64,000 nucleotides of DNA from Pelecanus crispus (taxonomy: Eukaryota; Chordata; Aves; Pelecaniformes; Pelecanidae): NCBI RefSeq assembly GCF_030463565.1, contig NC_134643.1, positions 7,982,657 to 8,046,656 of the forward strand. The letters run 5' to 3'. Of the stretch, positions 42,202-53,340 are shown piece after piece. Below the pieces are notes generated by a model. It saw only the letters and a program-made list of their open reading frames with translations, did no database searches and had not been told where the DNA came from. The translations under genes were made by a program, and so were the position numbers. Positions within the stretch are counted from its first letter, which is position 1. Every line of letters begins with the position of its first letter.

Positions 42202-42606
42202 CTAGCCCGAGCCCGGACCTGGGCCTGGGCCTGAGCCCGATCCCAGGCCCAAGCCCGAGCCCGAGCCCGGACCTGGGCCTGGGCCTGAGCCCGATCCCAG
42301 GCCTGAGCCCGAGCCCAAGCCCGAGCCCGGACCTGGGCCTGGGCCTGGGCCTGAGCCCGAGTCTGGGCCCGAGCCCGGACCTGGGCCTGGGCCTGGGCCC
42401 GAGCCCGAGCCCGAGCCTGGGCCTGGGCCCGAGCCCGAGCCTGGGCCTGGGCCCGAGCCTGAGCCTGGGCCTGAGCCTGAGCCCGAGCCTGGGCCCGGGC
42501 CTGAGCCTGGGCCTGAGCCTGAGCCCGAGCCTCGGCCTGAGCCCGGACCTGAGCCCGGACCTGAGCCTGGGCCTGGGCCTGAGCCTGAGCCTGGGCCTGA
42601 GCCTGG
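40876..42606. repeat. GC-rich hexanucleotide tandem array (GAGCCC variants), about 1.7 kb
   Basis: About 288 consecutive six-base units on the plus strand: mainly GAGCCC, GAGCCT and GGGCCT, with GATCCC, AGGCCT, GGACCT, GAACCT, AAGCCC and GTGCCC as variants. A higher-order order recurs: GGACCT, two or three GGGCCT, GAGCCC, GATCCC, AGGCCT, then a run of GAGCCN. In one plus frame it reads Pro alternating with Glu, Gly, Asp or Arg; on the minus strand it reads Ala-Gln/Arg, Gly-Ser/Pro or Leu/Arg-Gly. The six-base period explains the absence of stops over 700 codons. It lies about 370 bp upstream of the probable SEPHS1 first exon. Confidence 0.95.
40945..42400. repeat. 732-bp direct duplication inside the hexanucleotide array
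   Basis: Rare variants recur at a constant distance: GTGCCC at 41081 and 41813, CCCTAG with TAG starting at 41471 and 42203, and GAGTCTGGG with its T at 41630 and 42362. All are 732 bp apart (122 hexamers). To the left of about 40,990 the offset falls to 726, one hexamer less. The copies stop matching after about 41,668 and 42,400. The copies therefore look nearly identical and young. Confidence 0.9.
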
Positions 42607-43971
42607 CACGGGCAGAGGGGGCCGGGCCGGCTGTGAGCGGGACACAAAAGCGGCAGGGTGGGCGCGGGGGGGGGGCGTTCGTCGAGGCCGTCTTAGTCCC
42701 GGCCGGCGGGTGCCGTGCGCGGGTGTGCGGTGTGGGCCCCTGGGCTGCGGAAACCGCCCCGGCCAAATTTTCGCATTCCCTCTGTAAAGCGCAGGTCTCC
42801 CTGTGAGATTCCTTGCTCCCAGGTGTTGTCCGGGAATAACGAAAATGTTGAGGTTGGCAGGGTTTTGGGCGGGAAATTTAGCCGGAGCCGAGGAGGCCCT
42901 GTGCTCTTTGCAGCCGGGTCCTCCACCTGTGCTGAATTGTGCCCAGAAACTGGACAAAAAGTCGCATTTGATCCGTGTTGCACCCAAAAGCTGGGCAAGA
43001 AGGAAACCGAGGAGGTCAGGTGGACTTGACGATGGGCAAAATTTGGCCAGCGTTAAATGTTTCTGGATGCAGAGCCAAGGCCGTGGCCCTGGGGGGGAGC
43101 CCGCAGGTGTCGTCTCCCAGGGGTCTCCCAGGGCCTTCGTCGCACGTGGCCCGGTGAGGGCTGCGGCTGCCACAGCAGCAGTGCCGCCACCTGGCCGGGT
43201 GCATTGCCTGGTGACTTTTTTTTTTTTTAACCAAAATCTGGGTTGGAGCATGCTTGGGAAAAAATGTAATCTTGTTTTGAAGCAGGTGGTGATGAGTTCA
43301 GTACAACTCTAGAAACCTGCACTGTGTTTAAGTACCTGTACAGCCAGGACATCCCATCTTGTCCGAGAGTATTTGCCCAAGTCAACGCTTTTCCATCACT
43401 GATTTGCAAAGCATCCCATTTTTTTCTTAGGCATTTAATATATATATCACTGGAATCTGACATATCTTTAACAAGTCTGATTTCCAGCATCTTCTCAGTT
43501 AAATTTTTCTATCTGAAAGTGGTTTGCGTGCTTCTAATGCCTCCTTTCCCAACTGATTAAAGCCAAAAGTCAAATGATTCTTACTTAAAATTTGTCTCGC
43601 TTTACATGCAAGACAAGTTTTCCCCAGAAAGGAGGGGATTTCGCTGTTACGGATAGCACAGGGCCCGGTTTTACATTGCCAAATAGATAAAAAAGGCACT
43701 TCACTTCTTGTAATTTGCAATTAAGTACCTAATTAAGTAATTGCCTGTTAATTCAAAGACTGCCTTTTGTGCAACTGTCTTTGAAAAAGTCTTGCCTAAA
43801 AAGAAGCAGAAAGAGAAGAAATTAAAACATTGCTTTCCCTGCCTGATTTTAATTACTCTTTTTATCTCCGAGCGAACGTAGTGCCCCTGGACCGTGGTGC
43901 AGGGGACCAGAGGTGCATGGGAGCTCCCGGCACTGAGCACCTTTAGGAAGCCACTAATATTATTTGTGATA
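42607..43971. other. Unique DNA upstream of the SEPHS1 array, no gene seen
   Basis: GC-rich at first, then ordinary composition. Overlapping open frames on both strands up to 43,312 have no recognisable domain, and the minus-strand one at 42,202-43,251 is largely repeat-derived. Confidence 0.55.
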
Positions 43972-44013
43972 ATTTGTAATTGATTATTTGTAATTGATTA
44001 TTTGTAATAATCA
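43972..44013. repeat. 14-bp AT-rich tandem repeat, three copies
   Basis: The unit ATTTGTAATTGATT is present twice exactly and a third time as ATTTGTAATAATCA. It contains TGATTA homeodomain-type cores. Confidence 0.75.
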
Positions 44014-44189
44014 AATTCATTGATTTTCAAGCTCCTCCGTGTTGCTCTCCTAAAGCATTTCAGGCTTGACACACAGAAGTTGTTTCTCCGTGAGCAGCCG
44101 TGGGGCGTTTGACCGACGGTTTGGACAGTAATCGAGGACGCGGCGCCCGCAGTTCCGACCTGGAATTTGAACTCTTCTTTGGTGCCTCT

Positions 44190-44229
44190 CCCTCCGCTCG
44201 GAGGGGGCAGAAGATCTCGGGATCTTCTG
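44190..44229. repeat. Two adjacent perfect inverted repeats
   Basis: CCCTCCGCTCGGAGGG (44190-44205) has 6-bp arms and a 4-base loop. CAGAAGATC-TCGG-GATCTTCTG (44208-44229) has 9-bp arms and a 4-base loop. They are two bases apart. Neither is followed by a T-run, and the function is unknown. Confidence 0.7.
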
Positions 44230-44576
44230 ATTGCCATCTATCCGAGCTGATTTGCTGAGCATTGGCGTTTTATCATGTCTGCGTGCTCCTTGATAGGTTA
44301 TTTCAATCTGAAAGAAAACCCCGTAAGTATCAAGAGGTGGTAATTGGATGCTCTGATCTAACATTTCTCCAGCATTTAGCCATCGCCTCTACCACCAGCG
44401 ACTCATTTAAAAAAATAATAAATCATTAAACATAAGGAAGCCCATGAGAGAAAAAATGAACGTTGCTGATTTTTAAGCCCTCACTAACAGTTTTTTCCTT
44501 TCTGATTTTTTTGGAGGGAGGGGGAACTTTGGAGGGAGAGGGAATTTTCATCTTTTTTTTTCCACATCCATGAGGG

Positions 44577-44625
44577 CTAGACACTTATTTCTTTAACACG
44601 CTAGACACTGTTATTTCTTTAACAC
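44577..44625. repeat. Tandem duplication of about 24 bp
   Basis: CTAGACACTTATTTCTTTAA plus CACG at 44577-44600 is repeated at 44601-44625 with a small insertion (CTAGACACTGTTATTTCTTT). It is a simple local duplication. Confidence 0.8.
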
Positions 44626-47600
44626 AGGGAAAAAAAAATAATGAATTGAGATTTCTAGGTGGTAGCATGACCGAAAGAAACCCTGAATACATGGAAATTC
44701 ATGCCAAGGTGGTGAGGTCTGGTGACGCTGCCTCGTGCCCTGTGTTAGGTGCAGGAGTGGGAGGGAGGTACCTGCCCCGTGGGTGCGGTGCCAGGGACCA
44801 CCCCTGTCCCTTCCCGTGGTTTCTGGGGGTGGGATGGTCACATCTGAAGACAGAGATTGTGGGAAAGGGTCTCCAGGAAGGAAAAGACATGCAGGGGTGT
44901 CCATGCAGCCCATTAGTACTGATGTGGATGTGACCCTTTAGAGCTGAAGCAAACCAGGACCAGGATATGGAGATGGGCACTGTAGATAATTGACTGCACT
45001 GATTAATTAAAAGCACGCTTCTTGGCATGGGCGGTGGTGCAGCATCCGCAGGTGGATCTGCATGTGTCCCAGTGGACTTGTGCACCGGTCCTTCCTGCCT
45101 GCGCTGGGGTGAGGCTTTGTGCGGGCCAGCAGCGGGCAGGAAAGCGGCCTTGCCAGCAAAACAAGCCAAGAGGGAGCAGCGAGCCGCATCTCGGCTTCAG
45201 GTCGCTGTAGCTGCACCCAGCACGCATGGACCCCGTACTTCTGCCGGGACCCTGCGGTTGGAACAGCTGCTGGAGGATGTGGGGGATCAGAAAGGGAATC
45301 CTGTACATCCAGGGGAACGTCCTTTTGGTGTGGGATTGTAACCAAAACCCTAGAAGAGTAGCGATGGATCCAGCAGCCCTAGGGAGAGCCCACACTGCTG
45401 AAACCACCTGCTTCACGTAACATTTTTCCTAGAGTTAGATGATGGTTTTCTAGAGTTAAAAATGATCAAATGGTGTCATCCCATCCCCCCCGAGAGCTTT
45501 TTTGCCATCTGTGTGCAAAATGTCCAGCAGAAATTCCGTGATCTGGAGCGATTTGGTCCGTTGCCACGAGAATGGTCTGCTCTGCACACCTTAGGAAGTG
45601 CAAAAAGGAAAAAGGAATATAGAGCCCTCCGTGCTGCGGCCCCTGGGTGCTGCCCGATCGCTCGGTCGCATCAAAGCTGGCGGCCTCCTGTGCCGACACG
45701 AGGACGCAACAGACGTCCTTAACCTTTACGGGTGCAGGGCCTGCATTTCTTCAGTCTTTTTTCCTTGGATGACTCGGAGCATGGATTATTAGCAGCTCAG
45801 ACTTCTTTGGCCAAAGTGCCTTGTTGCGTACACATCCAGGTTAAATCTAAGCAGTATTTCTGATCTATGTAGGCTTCTGACTTGGCTTCTGACTTGGTTC
45901 TGCATTTTGGTGTTTACAAAATGATCAGCGTTTGAACTCTCCCAGTTCTGTTTCTTAAATGTCAGCAGAAAGGTTTTTTTTAAACAAAACAATGCAACCT
46001 CCCCCTGCAATGTTTGTAACCAAGAAACTGCAGCATCACAAAAGCATGAGAAAATATTGCTGATTAAAACCAGGGTAAGAAATGACAGCGAAACTGATTG
46101 TTTTGTTTTGTTTTGCTTTTTTTCCTTCTCATTGCAGAATTCACAATGAAGTGGCTGGTAAAATGGGACCAGCTGGTTCATCCCCGTTTGTGCTGAATAC
46201 TAGGTTTAATGCACTGAAACTACTTCCACTCACATGTGGGGCCAGTCATATGCTTTTGATAAGAAAACTTTAACTGTGCTGTGATAATTTAATTTCTCAT
46301 GTTGTAAAACACATCTCACAGCGTAACTTTTCCCCCACCTCTCTCTGTTTTGACAAAGCAAAGTAAGTTTGTGCTATCCTCGGCTTTCCTTGCCTCATTT
46401 TTTCTCTTTTTCCTGCGTCTCATTAATACACAAGTGGTATTAAATAATAATGATGCCAGTCATGGCCTCTGCTGTGCCTTGGTGTTTGCTCCTTTTTGCT
46501 TCAAGGAGCAAATGTTCCCTGTCTTTGTTTTCTGTCACCAAACAGGGACTTTTCCCCTTTAACCTTTGATAAGGTGCTTTAATAGTCTCTGACGTGAGAT
46601 TTTATCTAAAGCCTTGGCAAAAGCCAAATAAATTATACCCACCTAGCAGCTTTTATTAAATGTTTCCATCCTGTTTTACAGCAGTTAAGGAAGCGCAGTT
46701 TCCTCTGCGTTTTTGCAGGCTGTATTTACTCGGCGCTCCCTTGGCCCGGCTGCCCTCTCCCCAGCCCAGTGGGCTCAGGCTGGGCTGAGCCCCCCTGCAC
46801 CCAGGTGAGCGTCTGCCGTGGGGGGAGCACCCATGGGTGGGGGTCCCGACCGGGGCTCTGCAGGCCTTGGTGCTGCTCCGGCACCGGCCCCCAAGCAACC
46901 CGCACCGCGTACCGGTCAGACGGGGCGATGCTGCCTACAAACGGTCGATGGGGTCCGACTAGGCTCGCCTGGACCCCATTTTCCAGCAATTGCTGATGCG
47001 AGATGGGGTGGGCGGCGCATTCACGAACGCTGCTGGGGTCCTGGTGCTTGTTCTCCTCTTGCTGTGTGCCCAGCCGGCGGCTGCTGGCTGCTTTTGCACC
47101 AGCAGTTAAACACCGTTGCACTTTAAAGCTGCTCTAACCCTTCCTATAAAGAGGTACCCTCGCAATGCCCATCTCTTCCTCGTCCCTTTTGCAGCGTTTG
47201 ATACCTTGCCTCTGCACTTGGCCACCCCGAAAGCCCCAAGAGAAAGCCCACCTGCCAGTTTCTACCTATTTATTTGCCCAGGCATCTACGTGGCTGGTAC
47301 GAACAGCCGTCAGCCCTGGGCTGGGGTGGTGAGGGCCATCCCTGGGGCAGGCAGGCCAAGTCGCAACAAGCATGCCTGGCTCCAGGAAGCCTTGTGGGCA
47401 ATTTAGGAAGGTGGCACTTTGCGGCCGAGACCTGCCTGTGTGCTCTCCCACGGCCTCTTGCAAGAGCCACTTGCGGCATTAGGGGTGACTTCTACTGAAT
47501 CCCCCTTGGCCTTATCCGCATCTCTCCAAAATTGCATTAGATTTGGTATTCCAACCCTGCCTTTGCTGTCTTGACCTGTTTCACATCCTCGCTGTGTCAC

Positions 47601-48644
47601 ACCTGAGGAACATTTCATCGATTCCCCCCTACTTCTGCCTGGGGCAGCAGATACTGCAGAGCTGCTCTTCCGTACTGGCCATTTGGTCACCACATGGAAA
47701 ATAAAACAAGTGCATGGGGCCGGGCGACGCAGCGGCCTCTGCCGCACTCCCTGCAGCGCCGCTGCCCAGCCTACACCTGAGCGACCTCCTTCTCCCCCTG
47801 GCCCCAAAAGTTCACCCGTGCCGACAGTGTCTGCTTTGGTGGGCAAGCCTCGTGCCTTGCACTGCCCGCTAGCACCCTCCTTGCACCCTTCACCCTTCGC
47901 AGGGCTTCGTTTCCTCAAGCCACATCCCACCACGCTGAGCGTGAGCATCCCCAAAAGTTTGTCGTTTCCCCATGCCAAAAAAGCTTTGGCAGGGACACGC
48001 TCCTGCAACACGGATGGCACCGGCATGATCCCGTTTATCACCATCACGGGGCTGCTTTGGCCCTGTGCGCAGCCCAGGCACCCTGTGCTTTTCTGCACCA
48101 AGATCCTTTCCAAGGCTTGAGCCTATAAATAATCCAGGAACCTCCCACCCAGCTTCCCGCACCGCTACCCTGCTTTGTTTCAGAAAGGGCTGTGTGATCC
48201 TGCCAGCCAGACCTGCAGCCACCCGATACAGGCTCCCTTGGGATGAGCCTTGAACACTGACTTCCCGAATTACCGTCTGGAGTGATGGGTGCAGCCGAGC
48301 TGAGCCAGCGATCCTATTCCAGCTGCTGGCACTCACCAAAACATCTGCCTCGCCTGCGTCGTGCTTGTTGATGGAGCTGTGAGCAGCTTCCAGCGCATCG
48401 TTTGGGAATATAAATTGAGTTCCTCCGAGCTGGAACCACCTGCTTCAGATAATTTCCTTGGCAAGGAGTCTTCTTACTTACTCTCCATCCAGGATTTTTC
48501 TGTCTCCCACCACTGCCAGCCCTACCCAGTAGCTGGGGGGGGGGGGGTTGGTACTGATGGGTGGGAGTTTAGGTGGACCTGTGGGGGAAATGCTATCCTG
48601 CTGCTGGAGCACAGCAGAAGGCAAACATGCTGTTTAAACCATAT
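44626..48644. other. Intergenic, no gene seen
   Basis: About 4 kb without recognisable protein similarity or transposons. Overlapping frames at 44.6-45.4 kb and 47.4-48.3 kb are GC-driven. A G13 run lies at 48,535-48,547. Confidence 0.55.
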
Positions 48645-48925
48645 AATCATAGAATCACGGACTGGTTTGGGTTGGAAGGGACCTTAAAGATCATCTAGTC
48701 CAACCCCCCTGCCATGGGCAGGGACATCTTGGACCAGACCAGGTTGCTCAAAGACCCATCTAACCTGACCTTGAACACTTCCAGGGATGGGGCATCCACA
48801 GCTCCTCTGGGCAACCTGTGCCAGTGTCCCACCATCCCCATCATAAAAAACTTCTTCCTTATGTTCAATCTAAACCTACCCTCTTTCAGCTTAGAAGCCC
48901 TCTCAGCCCTCCCAGCAGGACTGAT
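48645..48925 (-). mobile_element. CR1 LINE 3' fragment
   Basis: In plus-strand order it reads AATCATAGAATCACGGACTG, TTGGAAGGGACCTTAAAGAT, TCTAGTCCAACCCCCCTGCC and then the reversed end of ORF2 (minus-strand protein with HRLPRGAVDAPSLEVFK near 48,790). The octamer at the left marks the 3' end, so the element lies on the minus strand. Confidence 0.9.
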
Positions 48926-51066
48926 GCAGAGGGGCTGGGGCTTCATCCAGAGGAGTTTGCCCAAGTCCCATTGAGATGGAGGTGGGACGTGCTCCTCTTC
49001 TCCACCACGGATGGGATGAATGGCCCCAGCTTGGACTCCATCTTGCTTCGCGTGCTTCTGTGTTTGAGGTGCCAGGCACTTGTTGATGCTGAACTGAGGG
49101 TAGCTGGATGCGTGAGCACAGAAGCAAGCAGCTCCCAGGGCAAACAGGTGGCTGTTGCAAGGAGCAAAACAACCTCAGCAGCCCTGCCTGCTTTGCCTGC
49201 TGGAAACCAGGGGGATGGTGGCGGGTGCTGCTGCCCCCAGCTTCCCTTTCCCCTCCGTAGGGTGACACGCAGCCCTCCAGGTCTGTCCCTGCCTCTGCTC
49301 CTTCTGCCCCAGCAGTATGCATTAGATGAGCATCTAATTAGGATCCATTAAACACACCTGAATGGTTGGCTGCCGAAGCAGAGCTGAATCCCACCCTTGG
49401 ATCGTGCCAACCGGGCACCCAAAACTTGAGCAAATGGGGAAAAGTGGTTTATACACCCAATTCCTCCACTGGGAAATAGGTGTAACGTCAGCAAAGTGCT
49501 CTCGGGGCTGCAGGCGAGGTGCCCTGGAAGAGGCCACACGTCCTCGATGCAACCGCTTGTCTCTGCAGGGATTACCACTGTGCAACGGTGTGTATTTCCC
49601 TTTGGAAAAGCAAAAATAAACCAAACCCAACCCCCTAAGGAGGGGTTCGGTGGTTTTCTCTCCTTGAGGGGCTGAACACGAGCGTGTTGCCATAACAGTC
49701 TCACAGCAGAGGAGGAACCTAAACATCTCTTGCACCCAGTCCAGCTAGCTGGTGGAAGCGAGGTTTGCTGAGATGAGCTTGCGGGTAGCAACTCCCCTGA
49801 GAAACTCCTGGAAAGCCCTTGAGTTACGTGCGGCAAGAGACGCAAAGGCCCTTTCACAGGGATGATTGGTGGAGCTGCCAGGAGGTGAGACCCCTCCGGG
49901 TGGGCTGGACCTCCCACCGTGCTGGGACATGGGGGTGGATGGAGGAGGGCATCGGGGCTCCCTGCAGCCTCTGCACCCCAAATGCAGCCCTGCACTCACC
50001 ACGAATGCCCGGTGGTGCTGGGAAGTGCTGTAATGTGGCAGTCCACATCCTCCTAAAGGGCTTTTTTCCAGCATTTAAAAGAAAAAAAAAACCCACCAAA
50101 ACACACAGGGAGAGCAATGATCATGCCATTAAACCTTCCCATTTCTCCATTTCTTTCCCATCCCCTGCATCCCATGGCTTCCCCCTCCCTGCCCTCCACT
50201 GCAGCCAATTCTGAGTGTATTTTCCCAGGATTTGTACCCAGGATTGGCATTAAGTAAACTCTCCGTGGCAGCATCCGTCTTTGCAGGACCTCATGCTTGG
50301 GCAGTGGCGTAAGCCTGTGGAAAGGGGTGAATGCTCGGGGCAGCTGGGTGAAGTATTTTCCTGTGCAGATGGGAAAGCAAAGCCCACGTACCGGCAGGCG
50401 CCGGGTGCGGATGGGCAGCACTTGGGGGAAAGCAGCAAAGCAAAAACCAGCGATCAACCCCAGCAACGGCCGCTTTGATTTCCAGAAATGCAATTAACAC
50501 CCGCCCTGATGCAACTCTGTGCCGGAGAGCAAACCAGCAGGGAAGAGCTGCTCTTCCCAAATGCAAAACATTGCCCCAAGCCCCGTCTGTCGCTTGCTCG
50601 AGTGATGCCTGTGGAGTCCAGGGAGTCACTGCAGAGCCAAGTCTGAGTGTTGTTTTTAACTCAGTTATTTGATTTAATCCAAGCTGTAGAGCCAAACCTT
50701 GCTATGACTAATACTCTTATCACTATCCATATGTCTGCAGTGTAACGAATGGGTCAGGGAATAGATGTGGGCTTCAAAAAAAATGGTGGGTTTTTTTTTT
50801 TTTTGGTTGGTTTAATCCAGGTGGCTCTGCAAAAGCTGGTGTGAACATCAGAGGCCGAGGAGTGGACACAGGATGGGTGGACTGGAGCAGAGAAATGCAG
50901 GGTGTTGCTGGCAGGTCTGCTTGTGCCACTTAAACTGCCACCAGACATCAGCCTCATGTGCACCTCCTGACACTCAGCAGATAGCACCAGGGCCAGAGCA
51001 ATGAACCCAACCCAGTCTTCCCCATTTGGGCAAAGATCACAGGCGCTGGAATGGCTCTTGCTCACT
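48926..51066. other. Intergenic, no gene seen
   Basis: No recognisable gene or transposon. Open frames of 100-215 codons on both strands overlap one another, lack domain signatures and are not followed by convincing splice or polyadenylation signals. Confidence 0.55.
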
Positions 51067-51313
51067 GAATCATAGAATCGTAGAATCGTAGAATCATAGA
51101 ATGGTTTGGGTTGCAAGAGACCTTTAAAGGTCATCTAGCCCAACCCCCCTGCCTTGGGCAGGGACATCTTCAACTAGATCAGGCTGCTCAGAGCCCCGTC
51201 CAACCTGACCTTGAATGTTTCCAGGGATGGAGCATCTACCACCTCTCTGGGCAACCTGTGCCAGTGTTTCAGCATCCCATTGTAAAAAATGTCTTCCTTA
51301 TATCCAATCTGTC
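51067..51313 (-). mobile_element. CR1 LINE 3' fragment with octamer repeats
   Basis: Starts at its 3' end with about four copies of ATAGAATC/GTAGAATC (51,070-51,102), then GGTTTGGGTTGCAAGAGACC, CATCTAGCCCAACCCCCCTG and reversed ORF2 end sequence up to about ATATCCAATCTG. It is heavily 5' truncated. Confidence 0.9.
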
Positions 51314-52499
51314 ATGCCCAAGGTGATCTTGGTGGTGCATAACACAGGCAGGTCAGGGTGGTCCTGCAGAGCTGGTGGTGCTGCCTTGCATTGCACCCCC
51401 AGCATCCCACCCGAGGGGACCATTGGCATGACTGGGATGGGCAGGGTTTGCTCCAAGAGACTCCCCACTGCCAGGAGACCCCTGCAATGCTCACGACATA
51501 GAGTCCAAATATCCTTGTTGAGTGAGTTGACAGCTATTAGAAGCAAAGATAATATTTTAGAGGTGATCTCCTTGAACAGGCAACAATATTGCAGCGAGTT
51601 ATAGACCGAGGAGGCAGAGTTCAGGGTAGAAAATTGCTTTTAAGTTCAGCCATTTAAGATATCAGCATTAGTTTTGCTTCTAAAACTTCCCGAGTGTGAG
51701 CAAGAATCACCTCGCCCACCCACACTCACTAAATATTTAGTCATTTTTAACAGTTAAACAAAGCCCTTTGATTGGATTTATGCTAATGGCTCCTCCGTAG
51801 GCATTTCTGATTCATTTACATTTCATTTTAAAATTGCCTGTGTACATTGCTGATTCTCACCAACACCATTAGCAGATAAAAGGAACAAGTAACGGGTCAC
51901 AGGCACCACAAGATGGCAATAGTTGAAGAGCAATTTGTTTCTGGAGGAAGAGATCCGGGGTTCACCAGCAAACTGTCTCTCAAAGGGCACTGCGCTGCCT
52001 GTGCATTAACCTTCACACTTGCAGAGGGGTTTGTGTCGGACGAAAGCAAAGTAGTTTGTGCGTGGGGTGGGTGGGTTCATCTCCTCCCCCAGGGACAGAG
52101 ATGGAGGAGGATGGAGAAGAAGTGAAAGTTGCCCAAGGTTGGCCCAGCAGCGTCTTGCTGCCCAGTTTCATGACTCTTCAAGCAAAACTCGCAGCTTGAA
52201 ACATGGGTAGCTTGCATAGCCGGAGGTGGTGTGGGGTACCCACAGCCTGTGTCCTGGCTGTGGGTGCAAAGGTTGGGTTCCTGGGTCTCAGCCTCATGGG
52301 CCGTTGGCAGCCGGGTATGTCGCTGTGCCAACAGCCTGCATGCATCTGCTGACACCTGACGTGGGGTCAGGAGAAGAGGTCTCAGCCCCACAGCACCCCT
52401 AGACCCAACACGGAGGGGGCTGTAGCAGATAGGAGCATCTCTGACTCTGCGACAGGGCTAAGACCCTGAGTAAGACAGACTGCACCTGATTACTCTTCA
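51314..52499. other. Intergenic, no gene seen
   Basis: AT-rich stretch at 51,700-51,890 with CTTTGAT and AGATAA-type motifs, otherwise unremarkable. No coding signal recognised. Confidence 0.5.
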
Positions 52500-53340
52500 G
52501 ACAGTGTTAGATCCTATATGACCTACAACTGCAGGGATGGGGTTCATGGCTTCTGTAAGGCCTTTGATACGGTCCCCCACAACATTCCTGCATCTAAGTT
52601 GGAGAGATACGGGTTTGATGGTTGGACTGTTAGATGGATAAGGAATTGGCTGGGTGGCTCCATCCAAAGAGTTGCAGTCAACTTCTCAATGTCCAAGTGG
52701 AAACCAGTAATGAGTGGTGTCCTTCAAAGGTTCATACTGTGACCATTACTATTGAATATCTTAATAACATAGACAGTAGTTCCTAGTGCACCCTCAGCAA
52801 GTTTGCAGCTGAATGGTGCAATTGATTTGCTGGAGGGAAGCGATGCCATCCAGAGGGACCCTGACACACTTGAGGAGTGGGCTCATGCGAACCTCGTGAA
52901 GTTCAACAAGGCCAAGTGCAAGGTCTGCATCTGGGTCAGGACAATCTCCAGTACCAATGCAGACTGGGTTGTTCAGCCTGGAGAAGGCTCTGGGGAGACC
53001 TTATTGCAGCCTTTCAGTACTTAAAGGGGGCTTAGAAAGACAGAGACAGACTCTTTACCAGAACCTGTAGTGACAGGACAAGGGGCAAGGGTTTTAAACT
53101 GAAAGAGGGTAGGTTTAGACTGGACAGAAGGAAGAAATTCTTCATGATGAAGGTGGTGAGACACTGGCACAGGTTGCCCAGAGAAGCTGTGGATGCCCCA
53201 TCACTGGAAGCGTTCAAGGCCAGGTTGGACGGGACTTTGAGCAACCTGGTCTGGTGGAAGGTGTCCTCGCCTATGGCAGGGGGGTTGGACCAGATGATCT
53301 TTAAAAAGTCCCTTCCAACTCAATCCTTTCTGTGATTCCA
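52500..53340 (+). mobile_element. CR1 LINE, internally deleted, with reverse transcriptase remnant
   Basis: The plus-strand frame at 52,518 reads [20 protein letters not shown] and [16 protein letters not shown], the CR1 reverse transcriptase block around the palm-domain FDTVPH motif. It then jumps to LEEWAHANLVKFNKAKCKVC (about 52,875), to the GEGSGETLLQPFST end region and to the 3' UTR, ending CCTTCCAACTCAATCCTTTC and TGTGATTCC. Deletions and stop codons show it is dead. Confidence 0.9.

Noticed and set aside
40479-42766. Minus-strand open frames of 722 and 741 codons
   Set aside because: They consist almost wholly of the hexanucleotide array read in frames without stops, and they run through the SEPHS1 promoter; no domain or splice context supports a protein.
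44050-44364. 104-codon minus-strand frame, Arg-rich
   Set aside because: No similarity I recognise, no convincing promoter or polyadenylation signal; kept only as context for the hairpins.
51066-51102. Short direct repeats that could suggest a CRISPR-like array
   Set aside because: They are the ATAGAATC octamers that end CR1 elements, without spacers.
52518-52742. Reverse-transcriptase-like protein with FDTVPH
   Set aside because: It is part of a deleted CR1 LINE with stops and missing segments, not a host gene or a retron.
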